From assembly GCA_014529385.2 (NCBI GenBank), contig CM043953.1, positions 61,817,872 through 61,877,871 on the forward strand: a stretch of 60,000 nucleotides of DNA, in the 5' to 3' direction. Shown here one piece after another: positions 44,801-56,329 of the stretch; position 1 is the stretch's first letter; every line of letters begins with the position of its first letter. Origin of the DNA: Adiantum capillus-veneris. Its lineage: Eukaryota > Streptophyta > Polypodiopsida > Polypodiales > Pteridaceae. Made by a program: the position numbers and the translations under genes. Under the pieces are notes generated by a model, which made no database searches, was not told the DNA's origin, and saw only the letters and a list, made by a program, of their open reading frames with translations.

Positions 44801-45063
44801 ATTATTGAAGAAATCCCAAACAAGCCTATGAAACCGGTTAGTCCTGAAACCAATTAAACGGACTTAGCAGAGGGTAGTCTGGAAGGCTAAGGATAAGGAG
44901 AAGGTAGTCGATGAATGGCAAAAGCAACGAGAGCTCGTAGCTAGGATCATAGAGGATCTAGCTAAGAAGCTACCAAAACAGCCAGGGAGAGTTCTAATGC
45001 TTGTGTTATTTAGAAGATAGTAGCCCACTCTTTTGACAAAAGGGAACCCAGATCAGTCAGGAT

Positions 45064-45780
45064 TTGGAATCTCTGAGACCATGCTTGCTTTCTGCAGTGC
45101 AAGGACTGGTAGATGATCTAGGGAAGGTCAAATTAGATTTGAATGCAATAGAAAATACTGAACTTGGGAAAGCATGGTGTCTTTCTCAGTGTCAATCAAG
45201 GATCAGCACAGACACCAGAACAGAGGATTGGCAATGTGAAGATAGTCCTCATTCCTTGAGTTCTGATGATAATTCTGACCAGAAGAGAGAAGAGATCCAT
45301 GTCAAAATATGTGAACGAATTCAAAAATTGACAATCAAATTAGAGGATATCAGGAAGACTTTACCTGAAGCAGCAAAGTTTATCAAACAACAAAGAAAAG
45401 CTGAAGCAGATGCCAAAGCAGTTGATTTGTCGACTGTCAGAGATGATGAGGTGCCACTAATCCAGGTGGATTACAAGGTCAAGAAACAATGGGAGCTGCT
45501 ATCTAGTGTTATACTGGATGGAGGGGCCGGTGTGAATATTTTGGGGGCACATCTTCAACAACGTCTTGGTATCACTGATTTAAAGATAGCACCCTTTAAG
45601 TTTAGAATGGCTGATCATAGAGTTGTTCAGGCAACTAGTATGATTGAGAATATGCAAATTTGGGTGGGAAAAGAGAAATTCAAAACCAGCTTTATCGTAT
45701 TGGATGTTCAAGGAGCATATGGTAGGCTTCAAATGTCGCAAGCTGTTCGTGATTATGCGAATCAGACCTTAACTGTTTAG
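45064..45780 (+). pseudogene. Protease region of Ty3 element 2
   Basis: An open frame with a charged, helical N-terminal half (KLTIKLEDIRKTLPEAAKFI) and a retropepsin-like half: VILDGGAGVNILGAHLQQRL, FRMADHRVVQATSMIENMQI, FKTSFIVLDVQGAYG. The active site is D-G-G, as in Ty3 element 1. It would process the polyprotein. Confidence 0.75.
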
Positions 45781-46095
45781 GGAGCCAGTAGGAGAATCCA
45801 GCTCCAGACAAATAACACCAGAAGCTAGAAGAAAGCACTTCGACCGGAGGAACTTTGCCAAAAATATGGGGTCAAGAAGATTGAACGGATGCTTGCAGCC
45901 ACCATGAACATTTTTCCATTAGCTGAAATCAATTTGAATGCAGTAATATTTGACAAGGCTCAAGCTGAGAAATAGAGAAAGTAGTTTCCAGATCAGTTCA
46001 CTGAACTGAATCCTGGAGAGAGACCAGTTCAGTTAACTGGACGGTTAGAGGAACCATCTGACTCCAAAGAGGGGTATTCAGATCCCAATACACCA

Positions 46096-47111
46096 GTGCA
46101 GACTAAAGAGGTCACTAGAGTCCATAATGAGAATTCAAAACTAACAAATCCGTCTTGGGATTATGCTGCGGAGTCAACCAAAAGAAAAGGAGGTGGTCTG
46201 AATTGTCTGCTTCTAGATGATCAAGAGACCGAAGAATGGAATTTGGGTTCTGAAGAGAGTCCTCAATTAATCAAGGTGAATAAGCATCTGAACCCAAAAA
46301 TGAAGGAAAAAGCTAGACTTATGTTCCAGAAATACAAAGATGTATTTGCATGGGAACACGTTGATTTGAAAGGTGTAGATCCAGAGGTTTGCCAACATAG
46401 AATACCTCTAAAGCCAGATTCCAGAGCAGTATGTGCGTAGAGGTAGATAATAAATCCAAATTATTCTAAGAAGGTCAAAGAGAAAATTGACAACCTTCTG
46501 AAAGCCGGATTCATAACAGAAGTCGCCATCAGTGATTGGCTATTCCCTATAGTGGTTGTACCAAAGAAGAATGGGAAACTCAGAGTCTGTGTGGACTACC
46601 GAAAATTGAATGCTCAGACTATCAAAGATCCTTTTCCATTACCCTTTACTGATATGCTTCTTGATGAGATTGCATGCCATGATATTATAGTTTTATGGAT
46701 GGCTACAGCGGTTACAACCAGTTAAAGATTGATCTTGAAGATAGGAGAAAAACCACTTTTATTACTAAATGGGGTGCATTCATGTATTTACTCATGCCAT
46801 TTGGTCTCTACAATGCTCTAGCAACATTCCAACGTTGCATGATGGATATATTTAGTGAATTCTTGCATATATTTCTAGCTATATTCATGGATGACTTCAC
46901 TGTATTCTCAACCAAGGAGAAGTATCTACTATTTTTGGAAATGGTTTTTCAGCGATGTCAGGAGAAGAGAATCTGCTTGAATCCATTCAAGTCTGTCTTT
47001 TTGGTCTGGAAGGGACAATTACTGGGGCATATAGTGTCTAGAAATGGCATAGAGATGGCCAATGATAAAGTCCAGTGTATGCCAAGGCACCCCGCACAGC
47101 ATCTGAATTGA
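46096..47111 (+). pseudogene. Reverse transcriptase of Ty3 element 2
   Basis: Segments in order: YKDVFAWEHVDLKGVDPEVC; two stops near 46438-46446; ISDWLFPIVVVPKKNGKLRV and CVDYRKLNAQTIKDPFPLPF; a frame change at about 46690; MDGYSGYNQLKIDLEDRRKT, LLMPFGLYNALATFQRCMMD, then FMDDFTVFS. The catalytic YxDD box reads FMDD, common in plant Ty3 elements. It continues LGHIVSRNGIEM. The domains are complete but the frame is broken. Confidence 0.85.
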
Positions 47112-47743
47112 GTTCATTCTTGGGGCATGTCAATGTTTACAAAAGATTTTGTTCATATGTTTGCTACAAAGACATTACCTCTATATGAACTTACCAAGAA
47201 AACCAATAAGTTCATTTGAACTTTTGAATGTGAAGAAAGTTTTCAATGTCTTAAAAATGCCATTATCAGTAGGCCAGTACTCCGACAACTAGACTGGAAT
47301 GTTATATTCCATGTGCATGTCAATGCTTTGGGGGTGGCAGTGGGGGCAATTTTGGCTCAACCAGATGGAAGGACGGATTATCCAATTTATTTTGCCAGTC
47401 GAAGATTTACTCTAGTTGAACAAGGATATACTACACAAAGAGAGAAGCACTGGGTATGGTTTTCAGTGCCACCAAGTTTCAACATTACCTACTAGGCAAA
47501 TTATCTCATTTTTATGTGGATCATCAGGCACTACTATTTCTGATCAACAAAGTTATTATCCAAGGAAGATTAATCAGATGGATGATGTTCCTGATGGAGT
47601 TTGAGTTTTGCACATTCCACAAGCCTGGTAGATCTCATTGTGGTGCTGATTTTCTCTCTAAAAGTATTGAAGGCTACTCCGAAGTATCCTTGAGGGATGA
47701 GCCAATAGATGCAAAGCTGTTTCAGGTGATAGATAAGTCGTGA
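47112..47743 (+). pseudogene. RNase H of Ty3 element 2
   Basis: It encodes VNALGVAVGAILAQPDGRTD, IYFASRRFTLVEQGYTTQRE, a frame change, then HYLLGKLSHFYVDHQALLFL and FEFCTFHKPGRSHCGADFLS. It ends near 47743, where the plus-strand coding stops abruptly. Confidence 0.8.
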
Positions 47744-49329
47744 GAGCGTTGTAAGTTTTGGTGTCGGGATCATATAAACTACGTTTGCCCTTAATCATAC
47801 GGGTTTTGGCCAGTGTATGACAATGCAAGGCTTTGTGAATCCATCCTTGCGGGAGTGGTTGATTCGTCTTCATTCTAGCTTTGAAGAGAATCTCCACATT
47901 TCTCTGTATTGTGGTCCCAGTCCTAGTTTGGTAGTGATATCCTTTTCAGGAATCTTGGAGGACTTCACAGTCAATTGAAGTAATTGATTTGTGATCTTCA
48001 TTAATCCACGGAGTTGGATCTTCCACTGACCCATACAGAGGTTGAACTTTTTTATTTCTCCCTGTAGATCCATGATTGTGTCCATTTTGAGGGCATTATT
48101 GATAAGTGATTGCCAGGCTTTCCATTCCATAGTGACCCGCTCATACCAGTCACGGAGTCCATCAATGATACTGAGATAAGTGAGCCGATCTACTGGTTCC
48201 GGATGTTGAGGATACAAGGTTGCAAAGAATCTTAGCAATTCCACCTCCTTGGCAGGTAAAGCATACAAGAGTACTGAAGAATCAGGTACAAACTCCAAAA
48301 AATTGACAACAGCTTGGTTCTCTTGCTGCATCATCTTCCTAGTAATCCGGACCAACTAAAAGATTTTTTCGAAGAGCAATTGCCTATTCTCCTACTAGCA
48401 TTTGAGTTCTAGGTCCTTTACTGCTAGAAGGCTGATCTTCAATGGTGGTCTGCACCTCTGGCAATCTGCATCTGGAGCAAGAGTTCTTTTAATTGACTTC
48501 TGACCTCTTTCATACATCTGTATGTAGGTCTGTTTCCTAGCAGCAAATCCAATTCAATAGCTATGGAGTGGCAATTTGCATTAGATTGTCTCTGCCAATG
48601 TGAGTTGACTATCATATCATCAGAAGTCAATGTCCACTCAAGCACCCTTTCCAGTAGTTGAATACTGTTGGGATGAACACGTCGTTGGCACAGCTCTTGA
48701 TCATGAAAAGCAGCCAACTTCCAATGCTGAACCATCTCCCTGTCTCCTACATACATCCTTTGTAAGCATTCCAAATCAGAGACCAGAGTGTCATCCTCAA
48801 AATACTGTCTAGTAATATGAGCTTGTTGATGCCTTAATCTCTTATTCAGTGTGATGAGGTGCAAGGAGTGTTGTATATCAGCTTTAAAAGATCCAGTCAC
48901 AGCTTTGGCTTTTCCTTTGCTGTCTGAAATATGATGTGGCTGGTGTATTGGAGGTTCTCCAACATTTCCCTTATGGTGCTGGTCACTGCCTTGCTACTGT
49001 TGATCATCCGTCTGCTGGGTTTGCTGGTCCTGAGCAGTACCCGTATTGCCTTTGTTGGGTCCACTGCCCCCAGTTGCAGCTAATCCTCTAGCTCCAAAGC
49101 CTAAGGGTGGGGAAGGAGGAGAGTTATCAATATGAGGTTTGTCGTCCGACTTGTCATCCTCTTCTTTCTCGTGCTCTTCTTCCTGCTCATACTCCTCGTC
49201 AGGATCATCTTGCTTGCTAATATAATCCATAAGAGCCTGATTTACCATGGCTGTATTATATTCAGTGCTCTTATCTTCCAGATGACTCTGAATAGGCTCA
49301 AGGAGTGCCTTCAAATTATCCATATTCAT
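47658..49329 (-). pseudogene. Extra 3' ORF of Ty3 element 2, distal part (inverted segment)
   Basis: Minus-strand frames 49329-48994 (MNMDNLKALLEPIQSHLEDK and an acidic DDEEY-rich tract), 48900-48439 (LNKRLRHQQAHITRQYFEDD) and 48355-47870 (VVNFLEFVPDSSVLLYALPA) follow in order. The last runs into 47897-47658. They are helical, charged and without known motifs. Large extra ORFs after pol are known in Tat-like elements; the assignment rests on position. Confidence 0.45.
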
Positions 49330-50037
49330 TATTCCCCTGAGGATTCAATATATCAGCAAGGTTATTGCATATGTATCTCTCAACAATGGAATCCTTTAAC
49401 ACATTGTGGTTGTTGAGCAGTTCTTTGAACTCTGCACGCTTCATTCGTAACATGGTTTGAAATCTGTCAGCATCTCAGGTAGCTTCCTTTTCTTCATTCA
49501 GTCATCGATTTTAGGCTTTGAGCTTCAGCATCTTTGTTTGCAACTCCTTAATTGTTCATGTTGACTGATTCTCAACAATAGCATGCTTGAGAGACTAATT
49601 AGCCATTTTTTGTTGAAGTTCATGAGCCTGATGTTGGCTGCTTTCCAGTTCTTCTTTCAGTCTAGCCACTTCTACAATGGAAGCTGATACATCCATCATA
49701 TGTCCTAGAAAATGTACAATAGTGTTTCATGATGCTTGGATGATCGCTAAGCAGCCATCAACTACTGTAGCTACATCAGATTCAACTAGCTCATAAACCA
49801 TGACTAGAGCTACATATGGTAATGCTGCCAAATCTGGTTTTTGAAGGACCAATCTGCCCTTAAATGGTTGTTTTACAATTGTTGTAACCGATTCTTCTTG
49901 GCTACTGATAAATCCAGTTCACTGAAAAGAGTTTTGGTGACTGGGATGGCAAGTGTTGGGCCCTTTCCTTTGCTAGTATTAGCTGCCACTTGCTCAATGC
50001 TTGCTTTTTGTTGGCTTGTGTCAGTGCTGACTACTAT

Positions 50038-51398
50038 TTAAGTTTGCCCTTTAGGCATTGTTGAAGTCTGGTCTTTAGCAGATTTCCCAGTGGGCAGGGA
50101 CTGGACGTGACTTTGAAGTTGCTTCAGTAGAGCAGTACTCTTTTCAAACAGTATCTTGGGTTTCTTTGAACTACTGGCCTCGGCCAGTGGTGCAGCCTTC
50201 CTCTTTTGGCCCAGTGACGGCCAGTTGATTTCCTTGGTCCTCTTCATCTGAAGATAACTCCAAATTGTCCATTATAATGGAATAGGCCTAGGACTCCAAG
50301 CCCGCTTTACCTAGGGAAAGGCCTCTGGAGCAGTAGCCCAGTACAAAAACTACCAAACATACCAAGCTTTGAGTACACTTTGTGACTTCAGTTTGGCAGT
50401 TTGCTGTAAAACATCGTGAGATGAAATCTGGCAGAGATTGATTTTGGCTTTATCATCTAGCCTTTTTGCCAACATTATTGCAAACAATTTCTCAGACACA
50501 TATGTTGGGTTGTTTTTCAAGCTAACAGCTTCTGCAAAAAATCTGTAGGTTGAGGGAACATCCAGTGCAACTGCTGGAATCCCTTGCCCACCAGCCTTCC
50601 TTTTCTTCTTGGTGGCCTCATCTTCCTCAAGAGCATGACTGATTTGTTCTGCAGATGTTGTGTTGGGCTTTTCCTCATTAGGTGATCTGAAGGCATAAGC
50701 AACAGCTTTAGGTGTCATTGTTATTTTGATTCCGTTGATAGTGGCACTACCTTCATCAGCATCAAAAGAATCGAGGAAATGTTTAATAACATCTGCATCA
50801 AAGTCAAACCTCCTAGACTGTACTACCACATGCAAACCCCATAGTTGCAGAGCGGTGATTCTGTCTGTTCATTAAACACATATTTGTGTATCTTGCGATG
50901 TGGAATGAGTGGTAGGGAGGCCTGAATAGAAGCGATGACTGTTGCAGTCTCACCCATTGTGTCCTGCATCTTCTCTAACACTTTCTTGGGACCCATATCC
51001 TGCCATGACTGCGAAGTTGTAGAGGAAGAAGACTTACTTGTGTATGCTAACCCGCAGCGAGGTGTATCAGGTACTGTCGGATAGGGACCAACAAAAGTTG
51101 TCGACAAGGAGGTTTCAGGTTGGAGCGAATAATTCTTGGAGCTTGGCGATGGCGAGTCCGTGATAGCAGGTAGTTGTCGTGCAAGATACATGTGAGGAAG
51201 AGTGCCCACACACCTCACTTTTATACGTATACGTGCCATAAAAGCTCCACTACTTACCATTCCTAGAGTTATGTACGCTGGTGGCGACGTGGCACACATG
51301 CATTGGCCATGCTGTTCCATAATCGCCTTCATGATTACCATAATTATTCCAATTGGCCCTTTTTCCCATAGAAACTGGTACTGATTTTGAAACTCCAC
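50038..51398 (-). pseudogene. Extra 3' ORF of Ty3 element 2, proximal part (inverted segment)
   Basis: The minus-strand frame 50835-50350 reads SRRFDFDADVIKHFLDSFDA, then INGIKITMTPKAVAYAFRSP and STYRFFAEAVSLKNNPTYVS. It resembles the plant-mobile type proteins found downstream of pol in some Ty3 elements. 51398-50823 precedes it, and 50247-50038 (basic, KRKAAPLAEASSSKKPKILF) follows it. Confidence 0.4.
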
Positions 51399-51428
51399 TC
51401 GCTTTGTTACTGGTACTGGTTTGTCATA

Positions 51429-52148
51429 CTAAGACTTTACTGGTGGATTGACATGGAAAAGATTTAAAATAGCGGAATCGGACAATCCCTGGTCATTAGT
51501 TCCTGGAATACCAATATGATCACCTCCGGAAGTATCCTTGTCATTAGAATAATATAAATTGATCTTGGCTCCATTATAAACACCTGGCAACAGTAATTTA
51601 GATAAGTTGTTCAGCCTCACTGTGCCATTTGAAAATACCCAATCAACTTCAAATGGACCAGCCCAAGCTATCTTTAAATTTGGTTTCTTAGGACCCATTT
51701 TGGATTGATATAGCAAAACCAAGTCACCCTTTTGAAACTCCTTAACCTTTATCCTTTTGTCATGCCATTGCTTTCTGCGTTGAGGAACAATCTCTTGTTC
51801 CAGCATGGCTATTTATTGTAACTCATCAAGTTGCAATAATTCCTCCAGACTATTTGAGATTATGATTAAAATCTAATCCATATTCAATTGCCATTCTGAG
51901 ACTAGGAATTACAAATTCAATAGGCACTACAGCTTCAATACATACATCATTCTGAAAGGTGTCATTCTAGTGGTGACTTTATAAGTTGTTCTGTAGGCCC
52001 ATAGAGCAGCTTGGAGCTTGATATCCCACCGGTGTGGCTCTTTTTGAACAATCTTAGCCAGAATATTCTTGATGGCTTTATTACTTCTCTCTGCTTGACC
52101 ATTGCACCTCGGATAATATGGAGTTGATTTACTATGCTTAATATCCAC
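51429..52148 (-). pseudogene. Integrase C-terminal half of Ty3 element 2 (inverted segment)
   Basis: The minus strand starts abruptly at IKHSKSTPYYPRCNGQAERS, the third part of the integrase core with the catalytic Glu. It goes on to LQAALWAYRTTYKVTTRMTP, a stop, then KVKEFQKGDLVLLYQSKMGP and WAGPFEVDWVFSNGTVRLNN (C-terminal domain). The zinc-binding domain and both core Asp residues are missing. The break lies at about 52150. Confidence 0.8.
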
Positions 52149-52150
52149 TT

Positions 52151-52809
52151 TAGGCTAGAAACTAGTTTTAAGAAGAGACCCTATGAAATGGAAGTCACCA
52201 TGACCTATGACAAAATTCCCTCAAAATTAAGGCCTGAAACTAGTCCCAAACTAGTGAAAGTAGTCCAAATCAAGTGCAAGGTGACCAACTATCTTAAAGA
52301 ATCAAGTACAAGGTGCTGACCAAGTATCACTCAATTTAGAAGTCAAATTTGAAAAACAAGGAGAAAATCGTGATTTTCATGACATCAAAGATTGTTTTGA
52401 AGCTATATATGTGATACCCTAAATTATCAAGCCCTACCCACAAGGTTTCACACTCATTGGAGCTATAGAGATTATCCTCATCAATTTCCTACTTGGTCAA
52501 GTGATTGAAACTAACTTACACCTTGCCCAACATATCAATTTCAAAGTACAAGTGAATGGGTGACATATAGACACTATGAAAAGTATACCTACCAAATTTG
52601 GTGGAGATAAAAAACTAAATGTGGAAAAGGAGGGGAAAATCGAGATAACCATAGAAAGGCGAGATCAGCTTGAGCATGGGGCCATTTACAGACTTATTCA
52701 AAAGGACAATGTTGGCACTGGGACTTCTGAGGCACCAACAAAGAAGAAGGGCAAGAGAAAGCAGGTTCAGTGGAAGGATACTGGGTAGTTCCATCTAAGA
52801 ATCAGATAG
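52151..52809 (+). other. Internal remainder of Ty3 element 2 before the 3' LTR
   Basis: It contains short plus-strand frames, including 52576-52788 (KLNVEKEGKIEITIERRDQL, ending in a basic KKKGKRKQ stretch). No motif is recognised. Repeats of AAACTAGT occur at 52152 and 52250. Confidence 0.4.
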
Positions 52810-53029
52810 TGTACACTATACTGATTATTTTTGTACTACCGATCTGAACTTATAATACCATTCCCAGTCTTTCAGTTTGTGTCTCCCATTTCATTACAAT
52901 TTTTCAGTTCAGCTCTCTGTTTCAGTCCAGCACTTAATTCCAGTCCTTAATAATTGAACCACCTAGATAATCAGTAGCTCTGAACTCTAACACTGGAATA
53001 GCTGTCTAAAGAGACCAACTCCCATTCCA
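52810..53029 (+). repeat. Truncated 3' LTR of Ty3 element 2
   Basis: It matches the last part of the 5' LTR (for example GATCTGAACTTATAATACCA in both) and ends CCCATTCCA at 53029. The first roughly 295 bases, including the TATA box, are missing. Confidence 0.85.
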
Positions 53030-53700
53030 AATATCATCAAGAACTTTATGCGCTTTCATAAGGACCTCACATTTGACATACATGTTCACCAAAGCATTGC
53101 CAAGCACATGTTTCTCCAACATCCTCTATGTAGGAATATCATCATGAATTCTCTTCCCCATGTGAAGATCTTGCAGAAGGTGAGAGGTGCAAGCAAAGGA
53201 GATTTCATTTAGAGAGAGGCATTTGCTCCAAAGAATGATATCTTTCTAGCACTCTCATCATGAATTCTCTCACCCTTGTCAACATCTTAGGAAGGGTGAT
53301 GCTTTCAAAGTATTTGCCTATATAAAGAGGTATTTTCTTCTCATTCGGTCCTCTCACAACCATGTTGGGAATTTCCTACAATCAACGCGCCCGAAGAGAC
53401 ATCGAAAAAAGGATGCCCATCAAGTGTGAAGGAAAGGCCTTTCTTCACGGCTTGTTCAACAACCTACTTATTAAACCCTACAATAATCAGCCATGCTACA
53501 TGATAGCTCTCCCAGGATCAATGTCAACTTGACCCTCAAGGAGAGGGATTGGTACCACAATCCTTTGCAGGCACCAAAGCTCAAAATATATGAGAGTGAG
53601 GGGCTAATGCCCTGCTGTGTTGGATCTGCTCCCTGAACTTTCTTAACGGTGCACATCTTGTGGCCCCCTTGTTGGGTCCACGATGGCCTGCTGCTAAGAG
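53030..53700 (-). pseudogene. PPR pseudogene, upstream part
   Basis: The minus strand has HVLGNALVNMYVKCEVLMKA (near 53110), broken off at the retroelement junction, with further decayed PPR-like units to about 53400. It continues the pseudogene at 41587-42871 once Ty3 element 2 is removed. Confidence 0.6.
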
Positions 53701-54003
53701 TCCGCAATAGTCATACATACCCCTCCCAATACCACCAAGCCCAAATGTAGCGACCTTTATTTTTTGCTTGTTCGCAACCTATTTTTTGTGTTAGAACCTT
53801 GCAGGTTTTTTCATATCCTTATCTCTATCTCTAAAGACTGCCACTGGCTCACTGCCTTAACTTGTCATATTCATCTTTTTCAGATCCACTACTGCTTGTT
53901 GCATCATTAAGGCACTCATCGCTCTTTATAATAATATATCACTAATATTGCTAAAGATGTGTGCCCTAGCTTTGTTGTATTTGTCCATCAGATTTGATCG
54001 GGG

Positions 54004-54549
54004 TCATCCTTCCTGAAGTAGTCTAATCATTGTTGCCAATGGAACTCGCCCTTGTTCTTTGCCTAATCGCAAGCTTCCCAGGTGGCGATGATGCGGGTTT
54101 GAGTCAAATATGAAATCAACAGGTATACCTGCTAGCTTTAGCACTCTAGTTTCTAGAGTTTTCACCAAAAGAATTTGTGATGGAGATGGTGGAATATTGT
54201 TGTCTAGTGCCATGGATAGTGTTGGGCAACACGATGAAGAGACATTGGATTCAAAATCAATCGTTGCTGCTTCGGACTCTTCACAAACCTCGCAACCTCT
54301 AGCTCTAGCCTTAACATTGTAATTTGATTCCTTGAATTCAAAACGTCATGCAAGAAGCTATCGAGGTGCTCCAAGGGGTCTACAGCAGAGCAAGAAGATC
54401 TTTAGAAGAAGATGTATCTTGATGATGACAAAGAAGACACACAGGAAACACTTGCAAAAATGGCTCCAGATGCTACACATGTGCAACTTCAGCTGTTGGA
54501 AAGCCTTGCAGAAGAAGAAGCAAACGCCAAGCTGATTTACATTGTACAA
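54004..54549. other. Unassigned frames
   Basis: The minus-strand 54213-54004 (MALDNNIPPSPSQILLVKTL) and plus-strand 54110-54322 frames overlap; no domain is seen and neither can be preferred. Confidence 0.2.
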
Positions 54550-54568
54550 GAGTCTAAAACCATAGGAG

Positions 54569-56329
54569 CTATATTAGACAACTAATTGTTTGAAAAGTGC
54601 TGCCACATGGAATACTGAGAGGCCAAAGTTTTGAATCTGTCTTTATGCTTATGAAGTAACAAGGTGATGGTCGTTGTCCAACAATCCGATCTAGGCACCA
54701 CATGTAGCTGAGGAAATAGAGTATCTTCATTGCATCCTTTTCCTTATTGGGGCTCCCTTCCAGATTCTTCACAGCTAGCCGCATTCCACTCTTTGACTTT
54801 CCAAGTGACTGTGGCTCCCATTCAAATTTCCTCTTCTTGATCTCACTCAAAATACCTTGATCTAGTCATCTGATAAAACGTGCCGGTGATACCGACGTAC
54901 CTAGTGACACCTGTAACACATGAGAAAAGATTGCCACCAGATAAGGTGATACCTTTGCAAGAGATGGAGGCCTCCTCTTGTCTTGAGGCTCCATCAACTA
55001 CATCCGATCAAAGATGAATGTAGCCCAGTCTACTGTTACTCCCCTCACTGCATGATACAAGGGTGCAAAAGTCTCTTTGGACATATACGATGACTTCGCC
55101 AACAAACACAGCTCATCCAAGTACCAAAACAAATGCACACTGTAGAGTTTTCCGCAATTCCGAAACATGTAGTATGACCTACTCCCTTCTAGTGCTCCAA
55201 CTTCTACCCTCATGGGGTGACATCAATAATCTTCTTCAATTTTTTCCCCTGATTATGATGCAATTTGAAAACTTATGCAATTAATTGAGGCATAACCTCC
55301 TTATCATCCACAAATGTAGCCCGAGCTCTCCCTAAGATGGCATAACTGCTTTTCTACAAAATCATTCTTCTCCCAAAGCCCCCATGGCAAACATGCATAG
55401 CCATAAAGACCAATTCGCCGCAACCAAACGTGAGTTTCCTTATCATGCACATCCAAGCCCTCATCTACATCAATCTCCTTTGCTAAATTATCTCCACCAG
55501 ACTCAGCTTCCTCGCTTTTATCAACAATAGTTAAGATGGCTCGCCTTGGGTGCAGGAGCTCCTCCATCGTAGTGGTCATGGAGCATGTTTGTGTCATTGA
55601 TTCACTTTGTGAGCTCTTGCCTGTCAGCCAACTACTGCTTCTTCAAATTGTGTAAAACATGGTGATATGTGATAGCAAACACTCACATACAAGGGATTTA
55701 AATGCATGTACAAGCAAAATCGTATGCTCCCTTATGCTTTTATCATTCAACTTCTCCTTATTATGCAAGTTGCATGAGTAATGAGTATCCTCAAAAGGCG
55801 CACTTGACTTAAGCCTCCTCACATATGGCACACTTGAACATCCCATTGAGATATTAAGGACCCCCAAAAGATGATCTCTCATATGACAAATCTGCTCATT
55901 AATTTCGCAATGTGACCTTTCTATGTACCTTTCCGCATTCCACATTCAATAAATCCGCAGCCATGAATCATGATTGATCACTTGACAACCAACAAAATCC
56001 ATTGAGGCTTCCTTTGTGGCCTGTGGTACAACCTCTACCCGTTTAACTGCTATCTCCTCAACTTTACTCACCATCCAATGAGGGATATAAGGGATCTTCC
56101 CATAACACTTTTTTAGTCAAAATTTATTCATCGGCTTCAATACGGGAGTTCCAAACACATCCTTCAGCCTAAAAGTGTCTTGTCCTAATTCTTCAACAAT
56201 CTGATTGTCCAACAAAGCAAGGATGTGATAATTTCTATTGGAAAAAGTAGGAGGAGCTTTGGTGAGTGGGTTCAAACGGTGCAAGCCATCTCGCTCTTGG
56301 CTAGTTGGCACCATGAAAGACGATTGCAA
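54569..56329 (-). pseudogene. Decayed ORF, probably of a retroelement
   Basis: Minus-strand segments in order: TFSNRNYHILALLDNQIVEE (near 56250); ERYIERSHCEINEQICHMRD (55945-55643); DVHDKETHVWLRRIGLYGYA (55597-55304); FWYLDELCLLAKSSYMSKET (55213-54998); EIKKRKFEWEPQSLGKSKSG (54850-54569). They look like one long protein broken by stops. The character resembles extra or mobile-domain ORFs of plant LTR elements, but I do not recognise the family. Confidence 0.35.

Larger units (their letters stand above)
42872..53029 (+). mobile_element. Ty3 LTR retrotransposon 2, rearranged
   Basis: It is bounded by a full 5' LTR and a truncated 3' LTR. The plus strand carries gag, protease, RT and RNase H (43450-47743). 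From about 47745 to 52150 the coding switches to the minus strand: integrase C-terminal half, then further ORFs, reading right to left. The plain reading is an inversion of the inner 4.4 kb with loss of the first part of integrase. Nesting of a second element is the alternative. The element lies within a PPR pseudogene. Confidence 0.72.
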
